Shown: positions 1 to 8,118, counted from the stretch's first letter. The stretch: 42,270 nt of DNA from Ruminococcus sp. (GCA_017649325.1 JAGCHA010000029.1:1-42270), one strand, 5' to 3'. Notes: a model not told the origin generated them from the sequence alone. Program-made: numbers and translations.

Positions 1-824
1 CACCCGCTGAGATGCAGGCTAAGGTTGCTGACTGGGATAAGTTCGTTGAGGCTGCTAAGACAGTTCAGGATAAGTCTTCCGGTAAGACAGCTATCGCTGA
101 TACAGTTGGCGGTATGTGGCAGGCATTCGCTTGCGGTCGTACACAGCCCTGGGTTGTTGATAACAAGCTCGTTATCGATGACTTCTGCCAGAACTTCGCT
201 GATACAGCTAAGACTCTCTGGGATTGCGGCGGCGTAACAAAGAACAGCCAGTGGACAGATGAGTGGACTGCTGCTGGTTCTAACGATGCTTGCATGGGTT
301 ACTTCGTATCTACATGGGGCTTCGGTGGCTTCTTCCTCGACGCAGCAGGCGGCGAAGGCGGCGCTACATACGGTAAGTGGGCAGTTTGCCAGGGCCCGCA
401 GGCATTCTTCTGGGGCGGTACTTGGATCGTTGTTAATCCCGGCACTGACAACGGTGAAGAGGCTCGTGACTTCATCATCTCTGCAACTTCTGACGAGGCT
501 CAGATGTCTGCTTACGCTAAGGCTAAGCCTGAGTACGTAAACAACACAAAGGTTATGGATGACCTCATCGCTGGCAACACTGTATTCAACGAGAAGATCT
601 CCAACAACTTCGCTGACAAGCAGAACTACTTCGCAGAGCTTGCTAACAACGCTAAGACAATCAACTTCAATGGTCTTATCACTCCTTACGATGCAGCTGT
701 TAAGGGCGAGTTCCTCAACGCTGTAACAGACGAGTACCTCAAGGGTGGCAAGTCTTGGGACGATACAGTTGTAACATTCAAGAAGAAGGTTGTAGAGGCT
801 GTTCCTGGTATCACAGTTGAATAA
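1..824 (+). CDS. Carbohydrate ABC transporter substrate-binding protein, C-terminal part (5' end outside window)
   Basis: The reading frame is open to the left edge (first whole codon at 3), so only about the last 273 residues are seen. The piece is rich in aromatic residues, with Trp in short Gly-rich loops (WGFGGFF, FFWGGTW), and ends in a helical stretch with Lys, as in extracellular sugar-binding lipoproteins of the MalE/UgpB type. Two MalF/MalG-type permeases follow directly, which supports an importer for a sugar or oligosaccharide; the substrate cannot be told. The signal peptide and lipobox lie outside the window. No ATPase gene is present after the permeases, so the importer probably uses a shared MsmK-type ATPase encoded elsewhere. 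Codon use is strongly biased to GCT, AAG and AAC, as expected for a highly expressed gene. The family call is firm; the ligand is unknown. Confidence 0.85.
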   Translation, partial: PAEMQAKVADWDKFVEAAKTVQDKSSGKTAIADTVGGMWQAFACGRTQPWVVDNKLVIDDFCQNFADTAKTLWDCGGVTKNSQWTDEWTAAGSNDACMGYFVSTWGFGGFFLDAAGGEGGATYGKWAVCQGPQAFFWGGTWIVVNPGTDNGEEARDFIISATSDEAQMSAYAKAKPEYVNNTKVMDDLIAGNTVFNEKISNNFADKQNYFAELANNAKTINFNGLITPYDAAVKGEFLNAVTDEYLKGGKSWDDTVVTFKKKVVEAVPGITVE

Positions 825-861
825 TCCCTTTAAAACAACATAACATTTAACACAAATTATG

Positions 862-889
862 CCTACGGAATACTTATGTATTCCGTAGG
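862..889 (+). other. Intercistronic hairpin between binding protein and permease
   Basis: A perfect 12-bp inverted repeat (862-873 and 878-889) with a TTAT loop lies in the 106-base gap between the binding-protein stop and the permease start. It is followed by TGTATATTTGTT rather than a clean T-run, so it is a poor full terminator. Hairpins at this place in sugar importer operons are known to protect the upstream mRNA or cause partial termination, giving more binding protein than permease. That role here is inference. Confidence 0.6.
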
Positions 890-930
890 TGTATATTTGT
901 TACTAATCAATTCACGAGAGGGTGTGTGTT

Positions 931-1995
931 ATGGCAACAGCTGCTCAGCGCCGCATTAAATCTATAAGCTACGCTAAGTATGGCTATATTTTTATACTGC
1001 CATTTTTTATTGTTTATCTCTTCTTCCAGTTCTGGCCGTTGATTAATACGTTCATCGTATCTTTCCACGGTAATAGTGACACAGGTCTCGATACTTTTGT
1101 CGGTGTCAAGAACTACACAGACCTTTTATTCGGTTCCAAGAACCAGTTCGCTCTCGCTACACAGGTACATGAGAGCTTTCTGAGAACTCTTGGCAATACA
1201 GTTATCCTTTGGGTGGGTAACTTCATTCCTCAGCTCATTCTTTCTCTTTCTCTTGCGGTTTGGTTTACTGAAGCAAACCTCAAGATCCCGGGCAAGGAAT
1301 TCTTCAAGATAGTTATGTATCTTCCCAATATTATCACTGCCGCTTCTGTTGCCGTACTCTTTGTACAGCTCTGTGGTCAGTCTGAGACAAACCCCGGTGC
1401 GATAAACTCACTTCTTAACAAGATCGGTATCGTTAAGTCTCTCCCCGGTGACAAGGTTGACTGTATCCCCTTCATCGAGGGTATATGGCCTTCACGTGTC
1501 ATCATCATGTTCATCCAGACATGGATGTGGTTCGGTAATACTATGATCATGCTCATGTCAGGTATCCAGGGTATCAACCCTTCACTTTTCGAGGCTGCTG
1601 CTATTGACGGCGCAAGCTCGGGACAAGTTTTCCGCAAGATTACTCTGCCCCTTCTTACTCCCATCATGGCTTATACTCTCGTTACATCTATGATCGGTGG
1701 TCTTCAGATGTTCGATATTCCTTACCTCTATAATAAGGATGGTAAGGTCGGTGAGCACGTCGAGACTATTGCTGCTCTTATTTACAGCTACTTCCATGTT
1801 GCTGACCTGAATCAGAGTAAGCTCGGTTACTCAGGTGCTGCTTCTATTCTTCTGTTCATGATCACTCTTATCCTCGGCTGCATTGCGTTCTATATGACAC
1901 GTGATAAGGACGAGATCGCTAAGAAGAAGCAGAGAAAGAAGATCGCAAAACAGCTCAAGGCAGAAAGTAAACAGTTTGGAGGTTTTTCAATATGA
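931..1995 (+). CDS. Carbohydrate ABC transporter permease, MalF type
   Basis: Inner-membrane subunit of a sugar importer, 354 residues. A first membrane helix near residues 20-40 is followed by a periplasm-facing loop and then about five more helices. The cytoplasmic EAA loop that docks the ATPase is visible as EAAAIDGASSGQVFRKITLP around residues 215-235. The ATG at 931 is chosen over the GTG at 922 because GAGAGG (916-921) is correctly spaced for it. The tail is very basic (KKKQRKK), typical of a cytoplasmic end. The stop overlaps the next permease start by 4 bases, so the two are translationally coupled. It sits between the binding protein and the MalG-type partner. Substrate not determinable. 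Confidence 0.9.
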   Translation: MATAAQRRIKSISYAKYGYIFILPFFIVYLFFQFWPLINTFIVSFHGNSDTGLDTFVGVKNYTDLLFGSKNQFALATQVHESFLRTLGNTVILWVGNFIPQLILSLSLAVWFTEANLKIPGKEFFKIVMYLPNIITAASVAVLFVQLCGQSETNPGAINSLLNKIGIVKSLPGDKVDCIPFIEGIWPSRVIIMFIQTWMWFGNTMIMLMSGIQGINPSLFEAAAIDGASSGQVFRKITLPLLTPIMAYTLVTSMIGGLQMFDIPYLYNKDGKVGEHVETIAALIYSYFHVADLNQSKLGYSGAASILLFMITLILGCIAFYMTRDKDEIAKKKQRKKIAKQLKAESKQFGGFSI

Positions 1996-2885
1996 GTAAA
2001 ATGGACACAGTTTATGGAAAAACCAAGGATAATTACAGAACTAAGATAGTTCTCAAGTCAACTGTTCTTTTCATCTGGTTCGTTATCCTCACAATTATCT
2101 GTTTATTTCCGATATATATCCTTCTCGTAAACGCAACGCGTGACCATACGTCTATTGCAAACGGTATCAGCTTCATTCCAAGCACTCACATCTTTGATAA
2201 CTACAAGGTTGTTACAAGTGCTGATTACAGACTTAATTATCGTGCTCTTTACGGTTACAGAAACAGTTTGATTATCACTTGCAGTGCTTGCTTCCTTACC
2301 GTTTTCTTCTCTGCACTCACAGCTTATGGTATACATGTTTACGATTTCAAGCTCAAGGAAATTTCCTATGCCGTTGTTCTTCTTGTAATGATGGTTCCTA
2401 TGCAGGTTACTTCCGCTGGTTTCTTGAGTTTTATGTCTAAGATACATCTCACAAATACATATTGGCCTCTTATTATTCCTGCTATCGCAGCTCCTGGCGT
2501 TGTATACTTTATGAGATCGTATATGAAATCATCGTTCCCGCTTGATATCGTTGAGGCTGCCCGTATCGATGGCTGCGGCGAGTTCAGGACATTCGTTTCT
2601 ATCGCTATCCCGATGATGAAGCCCGCTATAGCTGTTCAGGCTATCTTCGCTTTCATCGCAAACTGGAACAACTTCTATACACCTAACATGATCCTTATCA
2701 ATGTTAAGGTAAGCAAGAAAACCCTTCCTATGATGATCTCGGCTATTCAGTCGTCTGACCGATTCAATGATTACGGTGCTATCTACCTTGCTATCGCAAT
2801 GGCTATCATACCGATCATTATCGCTTATGTATTCCTCTCGAGATTCATCATCGCTGGTGTTGCTCTTGGTGGTGTAAAGGAATAA
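1992..2885 (+). CDS. Carbohydrate ABC transporter permease, MalG type
   Basis: Second membrane subunit of the importer, 297 residues. The N-terminal helix (about residues 20-45) ends in FPIYILLVNATRD, typical of MalG-family proteins. The EAA loop is seen as VEAARIDGCGEFRTFVSIAIP near residues 185-205, and the protein ends in a hydrophobic helix and GGVKE. GGAGG at 1979-1983 precedes the ATG, which overlaps the upstream stop by 4 bases (ATGA). It would form the heterodimeric pore with the preceding protein. It is the last gene of the operon, since tandem terminators follow 11 bases after the stop. Confidence 0.9.
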   Translation: MSKMDTVYGKTKDNYRTKIVLKSTVLFIWFVILTIICLFPIYILLVNATRDHTSIANGISFIPSTHIFDNYKVVTSADYRLNYRALYGYRNSLIITCSACFLTVFFSALTAYGIHVYDFKLKEISYAVVLLVMMVPMQVTSAGFLSFMSKIHLTNTYWPLIIPAIAAPGVVYFMRSYMKSSFPLDIVEAARIDGCGEFRTFVSIAIPMMKPAIAVQAIFAFIANWNNFYTPNMILINVKVSKKTLPMMISAIQSSDRFNDYGAIYLAIAMAIIPIIIAYVFLSRFIIAGVALGGVKE

Positions 2886-2895
2886 TTTCACACAT

Positions 2896-2925
2896 AAACA
2901 GCGTACTTCGGTACGCTGTTTTTTT
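2896..2925 (+). terminator. Rho-independent terminator of the sugar importer operon
   Basis: An 11-bp inverted repeat (2896-2906 with 2911-2921) closes on a TTCG tetraloop and runs into T residues up to 2925. It starts 11 bases after the permease stop codon. Confidence 0.95.
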
Positions 2926-2930
2926 GTTTG

Positions 2931-2952
2931 GAGCGCTTCGGCGCTCTTTTTT
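2931..2952 (+). terminator. Second terminator in tandem
   Basis: A 6-bp GC-rich stem (2931-2936 with 2941-2946), again closed by TTCG and followed by six T residues. It backs up the terminator just upstream and isolates the spoIIIA operon from the importer operon. Confidence 0.85.
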
Positions 2953-2982
2953 GTTCTATTACCTTTTTGCTCCGCATAAACT
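2953..2982 (+). promoter_or_regulatory. Candidate sigma-E promoter of the spoIIIA operon
   Basis: GTTCTATT (2953-2960) and CATAAACT (2975-2982) are separated by 14 bases. The Bacillus sigma-E consensus is roughly GTCATATT, then about 14 bases, then CATACACT, and spoIIIA is a known sigma-E operon in Bacillus subtilis. The match is 6 of 8 and 7 of 8 positions. The start site would fall about 15 bases before the spoIIIAA ATG. No good sigma-A hexamers are seen in the gap after the terminators. Confidence 0.5.
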
Positions 2983-3002
2983 GTAGTAAAGGAGTGATGA
3001 AA

Positions 3003-3899
3003 ATGAGCGAAAGTACAAGCCTAGAGATAATTGCGGGTTACCTCAGCGAGCGGCTGAGAGTGCTTCTGCTGCACTCGGTCGGAACTATAGGAAGTGATGT
3101 CACGGAGATACGCCTTTATCTCGGACAACCTGTTGCCGTTGTCTTTACCGACAGGATATCCTTCCTTACTTGGAACTCTCTTACTGCAAGCAGCAGCAAT
3201 ACATCCTGCGTGAGATGTACTGCCGAAGATATCCGCAAGACCATTGATTCTGTCTCGCATTTCTCTTTCCATAGCCATATAAGCGAGTTCAGACAGGGGT
3301 ATTTCATCATTGGCAATGGTATTCGTGCAGGTATATCAGGCGTATATAACTCTGGCGGCATCATCACCGAGGTCACGGGTATCTGCTTCCGCATCTCGCG
3401 CTGTGTTATCGGCTGTGCGGACAAGCTCGTCGGTCTCATTGACGGCGGACTGCTTATCTGCGGAGGTGTAAACTCAGGCAAGACCACTCTTCTTCGCGAT
3501 ATCTGCCGTGTTATCGGCAGGCGAAGTAAAGTCGCTCTTATTGATGAGCGAGGTGAGATAGCAGCTGTTTCGGGTGGACATGTGGGCTGCGATGTTGGTG
3601 TGCTTACAAATGTGATGAGTGGCTGTAAGCGTAATATAGGTGTTATCTCTGCTATCCGCTCATTGTCGCCTAAGTGGATAATCTGCGATGAGATAGCAGA
3701 TGATTCCGATACCGATGCTATGCTCGCTGGGGCGGGCTGTGGTATTAGCTTCATCGCAACTGTTCACGCGGACAGCTTCGAGGCTCTGAAACGTCGTCCT
3801 TTTTCTGAAAGACTCCTTTCAGCGGGACTTTTCGCAAGAGCGGCTTTTCTTGCGGGAGCATCATCTCCGGGACAAGTTCTCTCAGTTAAGGAGATCTGA
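3003..3899 (+). CDS. spoIIIAA: Stage III sporulation protein AA, ATPase
   Basis: 298 residues. SpoIIIAA is a secretion-type ATPase thought to power the SpoIIIA-SpoIIQ channel joining mother cell and forespore. The P-loop is GGVNSGKT at residues 154-161, Walker B is IICDE at 226-230, and the conserved block LIDERGEIAAVSGG lies at 179-192. Note the P-loop starts GGVNS rather than the usual GPPGxGKT, but its Lys and Thr are kept. The ATG at 3003 is chosen because GGAG (2991-2994) is 8 bases upstream; in-frame starts further up lie inside the terminators or too close to that site. It is the first gene of an eight-gene operon in the canonical order. Confidence 0.95.
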   Translation: MSESTSLEIIAGYLSERLRVLLLHSVGTIGSDVTEIRLYLGQPVAVVFTDRISFLTWNSLTASSSNTSCVRCTAEDIRKTIDSVSHFSFHSHISEFRQGYFIIGNGIRAGISGVYNSGGIITEVTGICFRISRCVIGCADKLVGLIDGGLLICGGVNSGKTTLLRDICRVIGRRSKVALIDERGEIAAVSGGHVGCDVGVLTNVMSGCKRNIGVISAIRSLSPKWIICDEIADDSDTDAMLAGAGCGISFIATVHADSFEALKRRPFSERLLSAGLFARAAFLAGASSPGQVLSVKEI

Positions 3900-3900
3900 T

Positions 3901-4404
3901 ATGCTGCTGAGGTTTGCTGCTTCTGCAGCATTTGCGGCTGCGGGTGGGATATTCGGCTTTGCGTTCGCGGAAAAGCTTCGCCGTGAGCAGAAGTTATGCG
4001 TGCTGGTAGGACATTTGCTTCGAAGGACTGCTTTTCTTGTCGGCTACAGGTGCGATGATGTATACGCTGTTTGTGCGGAACTCAGACGGGACAGCGAGCT
4101 TTCTGCGCTGACGTTTTTGCAGTCGCTGCCACAGGAGTTCGAAAGCGGTGCTGACTTCCGCATTTGCTGGAAAAATGCTGTCAGGTCTGAGGGATTTGCT
4201 GCTGAAGAGGAAGATATACTGCTCAGGCTCGGCAATATCATAGGTCGCAGTGACGGCGAAAGTCAGCTCGATTCGATTCGCTGGCTCGAGCGAACACTTT
4301 CAGTAACTGAAAAGCAAAGAGGCGAGGCGTACCTCCGCAAAGGGAGACTCTACCGCAGCGTGGGGCTTCTTTTCGGCGTTATGGTCGGTATCCTTGTGAT
4401 ATGA
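3901..4404 (+). CDS. spoIIIAB: Stage III sporulation protein AB
   Basis: 167 residues, close to the usual length of about 170. SpoIIIAB resembles the GspF/PilC-type inner-membrane platform proteins of secretion systems. An N-terminal hydrophobic helix (about residues 5-20, Ala/Phe rich) and a C-terminal one (GLLFGVMVGILVI) flank an alpha-helical cytoplasmic domain. The start ATG lies 1 base after the spoIIIAA stop; a longer in-frame reading from 3850 would overlap spoIIIAA and is not needed. Identity rests on position between AA and AC and on the two-helix layout. Confidence 0.92.
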   Translation: MLLRFAASAAFAAAGGIFGFAFAEKLRREQKLCVLVGHLLRRTAFLVGYRCDDVYAVCAELRRDSELSALTFLQSLPQEFESGADFRICWKNAVRSEGFAAEEEDILLRLGNIIGRSDGESQLDSIRWLERTLSVTEKQRGEAYLRKGRLYRSVGLLFGVMVGILVI

Positions 4405-4417
4405 AAGGACGTTGGCA

Positions 4418-4615
4418 ATGGACATAGACCTTATTTTTAAAATTGCTGGAGTTGGAATAATCGTTGCCGTGCTCAACCTCGTTCTGAAAAGGGCAGAGCG
4501 TGAGGAACAGGCGATGATGACCACCCTTGCGGGACTCATTGTTGTGCTCCTTATCATCGTGCGTGAAATAGGCGGGCTGTTTGACACTGTGAAATCGGTA
4601 TTCGGACTATGGTAG
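4418..4615 (+). CDS. spoIIIAC: Stage III sporulation protein AC
   Basis: 65 residues with two membrane helices (about 5-22 and 36-55). The linking segment VLKRAEREEQAMMTTLAG is characteristic of SpoIIIAC. It belongs to the mother-cell membrane part of the SpoIIIA-SpoIIQ channel. AAAGGA (4404-4409) sits 8 bases before the ATG at 4418, favouring that start over the TTG at 4412. The end overlaps the spoIIIAD start by 7 bases. Confidence 0.95.
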   Translation: MDIDLIFKIAGVGIIVAVLNLVLKRAEREEQAMMTTLAGLIVVLLIIVREIGGLFDTVKSVFGLW

Positions 4616-4998
4616 AGAATGCTTTTGCAACTGCTGTTTTCTGTATAGCTTCAGCAATACTGGCGGTTCTGTTGCGGCAGTATGTACGCGAGCAGTCGCT
4701 GTTTATTTCTCTTGCAGCTTGCGTTATAGTTACGGGGGCACTTTTTGCAATGCTTGCTCCCGTTTTTGGTGATATTCGGGATATTTTTCTCGATTCGGGG
4801 CTTCCTGATAGCTACATAACCCTTTTATTCAAGGCGACTGCTATCTGCCTCATCACACAGATCACCTCCGACCTGTGCAGGGACAGCGGCGAGACTGCTA
4901 TCGCTTCTGCGGCAGAGCTGTGGGGGCGGGGAGCTGTGACTTTCATCAGCCTACCGCTCGTTAGGAACCTTATCACGCGTATCAGCGAGATATTGTGA
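4609..4998 (+). CDS. spoIIIAD: Stage III sporulation protein AD
   Basis: 129 residues, near the usual family length. Three or four hydrophobic helices are seen, and the conserved segment FKATAICLITQITSDLCRDSGETAIASAAELWGR (residues about 69-102) is the family hallmark, including a run of polar residues flanked by helices. It is a membrane component of the mother-cell half of the SpoIIIA-SpoIIQ channel. The ATG at 4609 overlaps the spoIIIAC stop, which implies coupled translation. Confidence 0.95.
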   Translation: MVENAFATAVFCIASAILAVLLRQYVREQSLFISLAACVIVTGALFAMLAPVFGDIRDIFLDSGLPDSYITLLFKATAICLITQITSDLCRDSGETAIASAAELWGRGAVTFISLPLVRNLITRISEIL

Positions 4999-5006
4999 GG
5001 TGCTTC

Positions 5007-6107
5007 ATGAGAAATATTATTATTGCGTTTTTGAGCTTCGTCGTTTTGCTGTCGGCGGTTGTGCCATATACTGCGCTTGCGGACGAGCCTGATGAAGTTT
5101 ATGCAGAGGTGACAGAGCAGCTGGATGAAGCTCTTGCGGAATTTGACCTTGGTATCGGCTATGATGACATCTCCGCGCTCAGCTTCGGTGAGCTGGCAGC
5201 TGCTGTTCGTGACAGGCTTGAAGCTCGTCTTGCTGCACCGATAAAGCTTCTTACCGTTCTTCTGCTCGTTATCGCGGCTGCGGCGGTGCTGAGAACTTCG
5301 GCGGGCAATACTCTTGGCGGCGCATCGGGCAGCACCTATGATATGGTCTGCGTGATGACCGCAGCGGCAGTGACAGCCCCGCAGCTCATAGACGTGTATC
5401 GCTCCACCGTTGAGGAGATTGAGCTCTGCGGCGGATTCATCATCGTTTTTGTTCCCGTGTTTACAGCGGTGTCGGTGATGTGCGGCGGAGCAATCTCCGC
5501 GGGCGTGTACCATATGCTGATACTCGGCGCTTCGGAGCTCATAACCGAGCTTTCAGAGAGCTGGCTCATGCCTATACTCGGGGCGACTACGGCGCTCTCC
5601 GTGACGGGGAGCGTCTTTCCCGATTCTGCGCTTGAAAGCGTGGTCGGACTGCTGAAAAAAGTGTCAACTTGGAGCATCACTCTTGTTATGGGGCTTTTTA
5701 CTGGCTTTGTTTCACTTAAATGCACCATAGCAGGCAAGGCTGACGGAGTTGCCGTGAAGGCTGCAAAATCGCTGATTTCTGGGGCTGTGCCGATTGTCGG
5801 CGGAGCTGTATCCGACGCATATGCCACTGTCAAGGGCAGCTTTGAGGTAATCGGCAGCAACGTCGGAGCGGCAGGTATTATCGGTATCATTTTGCTTCTT
5901 CTCCCGAAGATACTGGAGTTATTCGTCTACCGCGGCGTAATGCTTCTCGGAGCTGCAGCAGCAGATATGTTTGGCGCACCGTCGGTATCGAAGTTGTTGA
6001 AAAGCCTTGACGGAGGGCTTGCGACGGCGCAGTGTGTGCTGGTGTGCTATTCGCTGATGTTCGTGATATCATCGGCGATACTGACACAGTCAATAGGACA
6101 GGGGTGA
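5007..6107 (+). CDS. spoIIIAE: Stage III sporulation protein AE
   Basis: 366 residues, slightly shorter than the roughly 400 of Bacillus. A signal peptide (residues about 1-25, ending ALA before DEPDE) is followed by a polar segment and then many membrane helices, as in SpoIIIAE. GAGG at 4997-5000 supports the ATG at 5007. SpoIIIAE is the multispanning core of the SpoIIIA channel in the outer forespore membrane. It sits between AD and AF with only short gaps, as in all endospore formers. Confidence 0.95.
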   Translation: MRNIIIAFLSFVVLLSAVVPYTALADEPDEVYAEVTEQLDEALAEFDLGIGYDDISALSFGELAAAVRDRLEARLAAPIKLLTVLLLVIAAAAVLRTSAGNTLGGASGSTYDMVCVMTAAAVTAPQLIDVYRSTVEEIELCGGFIIVFVPVFTAVSVMCGGAISAGVYHMLILGASELITELSESWLMPILGATTALSVTGSVFPDSALESVVGLLKKVSTWSITLVMGLFTGFVSLKCTIAGKADGVAVKAAKSLISGAVPIVGGAVSDAYATVKGSFEVIGSNVGAAGIIGIILLLLPKILELFVYRGVMLLGAAAADMFGAPSVSKLLKSLDGGLATAQCVLVCYSLMFVISSAILTQSIGQG

Positions 6108-6111
6108 GTTT

Positions 6112-6573
6112 ATGGATATAAAAGCAGCAGTGCTTGCGGTGTGTGCGGTCACTGCAGCTAAATGCCTCGTCGGTCAGACAGCAGGCAGCGTGAAGATGAA
6201 GGGGCAGCTCAAGCTGATACTGGACATACTCCTCGCACTCGTGATAACTACGCCTTTCGTGAGCGGCTTTTCCGTTTTTACTCTCCCCGATATAGGAGTA
6301 TATGAGTTCTCGGATTCGGAATACCGGCAGGAGCTGTATGACCGTGCTCTTGCGGAGCAGACAGCCATGAACGTGGAGGATATCCTAAGCGAGCAGTTGA
6401 CTGCTGCGGGGATAGACTGCGAAAAAATATCAGCGGAGGTTAATATTATGTCCGACGGTAGCATATCTATTAGTAGAGTGACGGTAAATACAGAGGATAT
6501 CGCCGGCGCAGCGGAGGTCATACGCTGTACGCTCGGAGACGAAACGGAGGTCGTGAATGAAGAATTTTGGTAA
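6112..6573 (+). CDS. spoIIIAF: Stage III sporulation protein AF
   Basis: 153 residues, somewhat short for the family. Two N-terminal hydrophobic helices (about 3-18 and 31-50) are followed by a soluble domain with a beta-rich end (GSISISRVTVNTEDIAGA). SpoIIIAF has a ring-building motif fold related to secretion-system rings. The gene starts 4 bases after spoIIIAE and overlaps the start of spoIIIAG by 17 bases. Call is based on layout and position. Confidence 0.9.
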   Translation: MDIKAAVLAVCAVTAAKCLVGQTAGSVKMKGQLKLILDILLALVITTPFVSGFSVFTLPDIGVYEFSDSEYRQELYDRALAEQTAMNVEDILSEQLTAAGIDCEKISAEVNIMSDGSISISRVTVNTEDIAGAAEVIRCTLGDETEVVNEEFW

Positions 6574-7087
6574 GCTTGGAGAACTGCTCGGGAGCAAGAA
6601 TTCAGCTTTAGCCGTCACAGCCCTCGGGACTGCGGGGCTGCTTCTGATACTTATATCATCTTTTCTGCCGGACAAGAAGCAGACCTCGCCGCAGGCTCTC
6701 GAGTCTGCTGTTTCAGCGGCGTCGCAGTCTGAGAGCTACTGCCGTGAGACCGAGAGCAGACTGCGGGACTTCCTGCGCCGTATAGACGGGGCGGGGGATG
6801 TTGAGGTGTACCTCACAGTCGGTACGGGTGAGCGCTATGTCTACGCTGCCGAGGGCAGGAGGAGCAGTCAGGATAACAGAACGGAGGAGGAGAAAAAGTA
6901 TGTTATGACAGGTGGGAGCGGACAGCGCGAGCCACTCGTGGAGACAGTGGAGGCACCCGCTGTAACGGGAGCTGTGGTCGCGTGTACAGGCTGCGGCGAC
7001 CCTGCGGTCGAGGAGCGGATATACAAGGCTGTATCGGCGGCTCTGGGAATATCCACTGCAAGAATATATGTAACTAAGATGAAATGA
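6557..7087 (+). CDS. spoIIIAG: Stage III sporulation protein AG
   Basis: 176 residues. One membrane helix (about residues 18-38) anchors an intercellular-space domain. In Bacillus SpoIIIAG forms a large ring in the channel between the forespore membranes. The segment GAGDVEVYLTVGTGERYVYA (about residues 76-95) matches the conserved ring-domain strand, and the C-terminal half contains GAVVACTGCGDPAVEERIYKAVSAALGI, typical of the family. It overlaps spoIIIAF by 17 bases. Confidence 0.93.
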   Translation: MKNFGKLGELLGSKNSALAVTALGTAGLLLILISSFLPDKKQTSPQALESAVSAASQSESYCRETESRLRDFLRRIDGAGDVEVYLTVGTGERYVYAAEGRRSSQDNRTEEEKKYVMTGGSGQREPLVETVEAPAVTGAVVACTGCGDPAVEERIYKAVSAALGISTARIYVTKMK

Positions 7088-7097
7088 GGAGCAAGCT

Positions 7098-7661
7098 ATG
7101 AAAAAACCAACGATAATCATTGGGAAAAAGCAGATAATCATGACCTGTCTAACGCTTATGCTGGCGATAGCGGTCTACATAAACTATACGACAACGCCGA
7201 CAAAGTTCAAAAAGGACGGCGAGTCGGTGAAGGTCGCGGAAATGGGAGATACGGTCAATTACGGAGATACCGAGTTCGTGAACGCCTCCCCCGAGGACAG
7301 CGAGGCTAAACAGGTCGACTACTTCGCGCAGGCAAGGCTAGACCGCATGAACGGACGCGACGAGGCTGTCCAGACCCTCCAGACCATAATCGGCGGCGGA
7401 GATCTCACCGAGGACGAAATGGTGGTCAATGCGCTGGATGCTGTGGAGGTCTCGAAGCTGATAGAGAGCGAGGGAACGATAGAATCTCTCGTAAAAGCGC
7501 AGGGATTCGATGATTGTGTAGCCTACCTCGACGGCGAATCCGCGAAGGTCGTGGTCAAGACTGAGGGGCTCGATAAGGCACAGGCAGCAGCAATAAAGGA
7601 CATTATTCTCGGCGAAACAGAAATTTCTTCTGAAAATATAAGAATTTTTGAGGTAAAGTAG
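7098..7661 (+). CDS. spoIIIAH: Stage III sporulation protein AH
   Basis: 187 residues. The N-terminus MKKPTIIIGKKQIIM followed by one membrane helix (about residues 13-30) is typical of SpoIIIAH. The C-terminal half holds the YscJ/FliF-like ring-building domain (IESEGTIESLVKAQGFDDCV, then AVVVKTEG-like strand). SpoIIIAH binds forespore SpoIIQ across the intermembrane space. It is the last gene of the operon: no terminator is obvious, and a strong vegetative promoter begins right after the stop. Confidence 0.95.
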   Translation: MKKPTIIIGKKQIIMTCLTLMLAIAVYINYTTTPTKFKKDGESVKVAEMGDTVNYGDTEFVNASPEDSEAKQVDYFAQARLDRMNGRDEAVQTLQTIIGGGDLTEDEMVVNALDAVEVSKLIESEGTIESLVKAQGFDDCVAYLDGESAKVVVKTEGLDKAQAAAIKDIILGETEISSENIRIFEVK

Positions 7662-7690
7662 TTGAATAATCTGAATTTTTTTGGTATAAT
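7662..7690 (+). promoter_or_regulatory. Sigma-A promoter with extended -10 for the Asp23-nusB operon
   Basis: TTGAAT (7662-7667), a 17-base spacer and TATAAT (7685-7690), with TGG just before the -10 giving an extended -10 element. The inverted repeats TATAATAT (7685-7692)/ATATTATA (7707-7714) and GAGTGTA (7701-7707)/TACACTC (7729-7735) overlap or follow it and could be an operator or leader stem-loop. Confidence 0.88.
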
Positions 7691-7762
7691 ATAGAAGCGA
7701 GAGTGTATATTATACTTTAATTAAAAATTACACTCAAATCTTCGCGCAACGGAGGTACTAAA

Positions 7763-8098
7763 ATGGCTGATGTTAAAAAGAGCGCTCAGAGCAAGCTCAG
7801 CATCTCGGAAGATGTTATCGTCACCGTTGCCAGACTTGCCGCCCTTGAAGTAAAAGGCGTGGCAGGTCTTGACGGTGATATAACCAAGATGAGCAAGCTC
7901 AAGAAGAACGGTCCGATAACCGTTGGGGTCATCGGTGACGTTGCGGCTCTTGATATAAAGATAAAGGTAAAGAACGGCTACAAGTCTATCGCGGTAGCGG
8001 AAGATGTGCAGACCGCAGTCAAAGAGGACGTTCAGAATATGACGGGTGTTGCGGTGGCGAGAGTCAACGTCATCGTTAACGGCGTGGTATTTGAATAA
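7763..8098 (+). CDS. Asp23/Gls24 family protein
   Basis: 111 residues. The family hallmark is the segment ISEDVIVTVARLAALEVKGVAGL (residues about 13-35) and the repeating beta-strands with VAEDVQTAVKEDVQNMTG near the end. These small cytoplasmic proteins are linked to envelope stress; in Staphylococcus Asp23 sits under the membrane. GGAGG at 7751-7755 precedes the ATG. In many Clostridia a member of this family lies directly before nusB, as here. The exact biochemical role is not known. Confidence 0.92.
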   Translation: MADVKKSAQSKLSISEDVIVTVARLAALEVKGVAGLDGDITKMSKLKKNGPITVGVIGDVAALDIKIKVKNGYKSIAVAEDVQTAVKEDVQNMTGVAVARVNVIVNGVVFE

Positions 8099-8118
8099 AA
8101 AAGAAAAGGAGAGATGAA

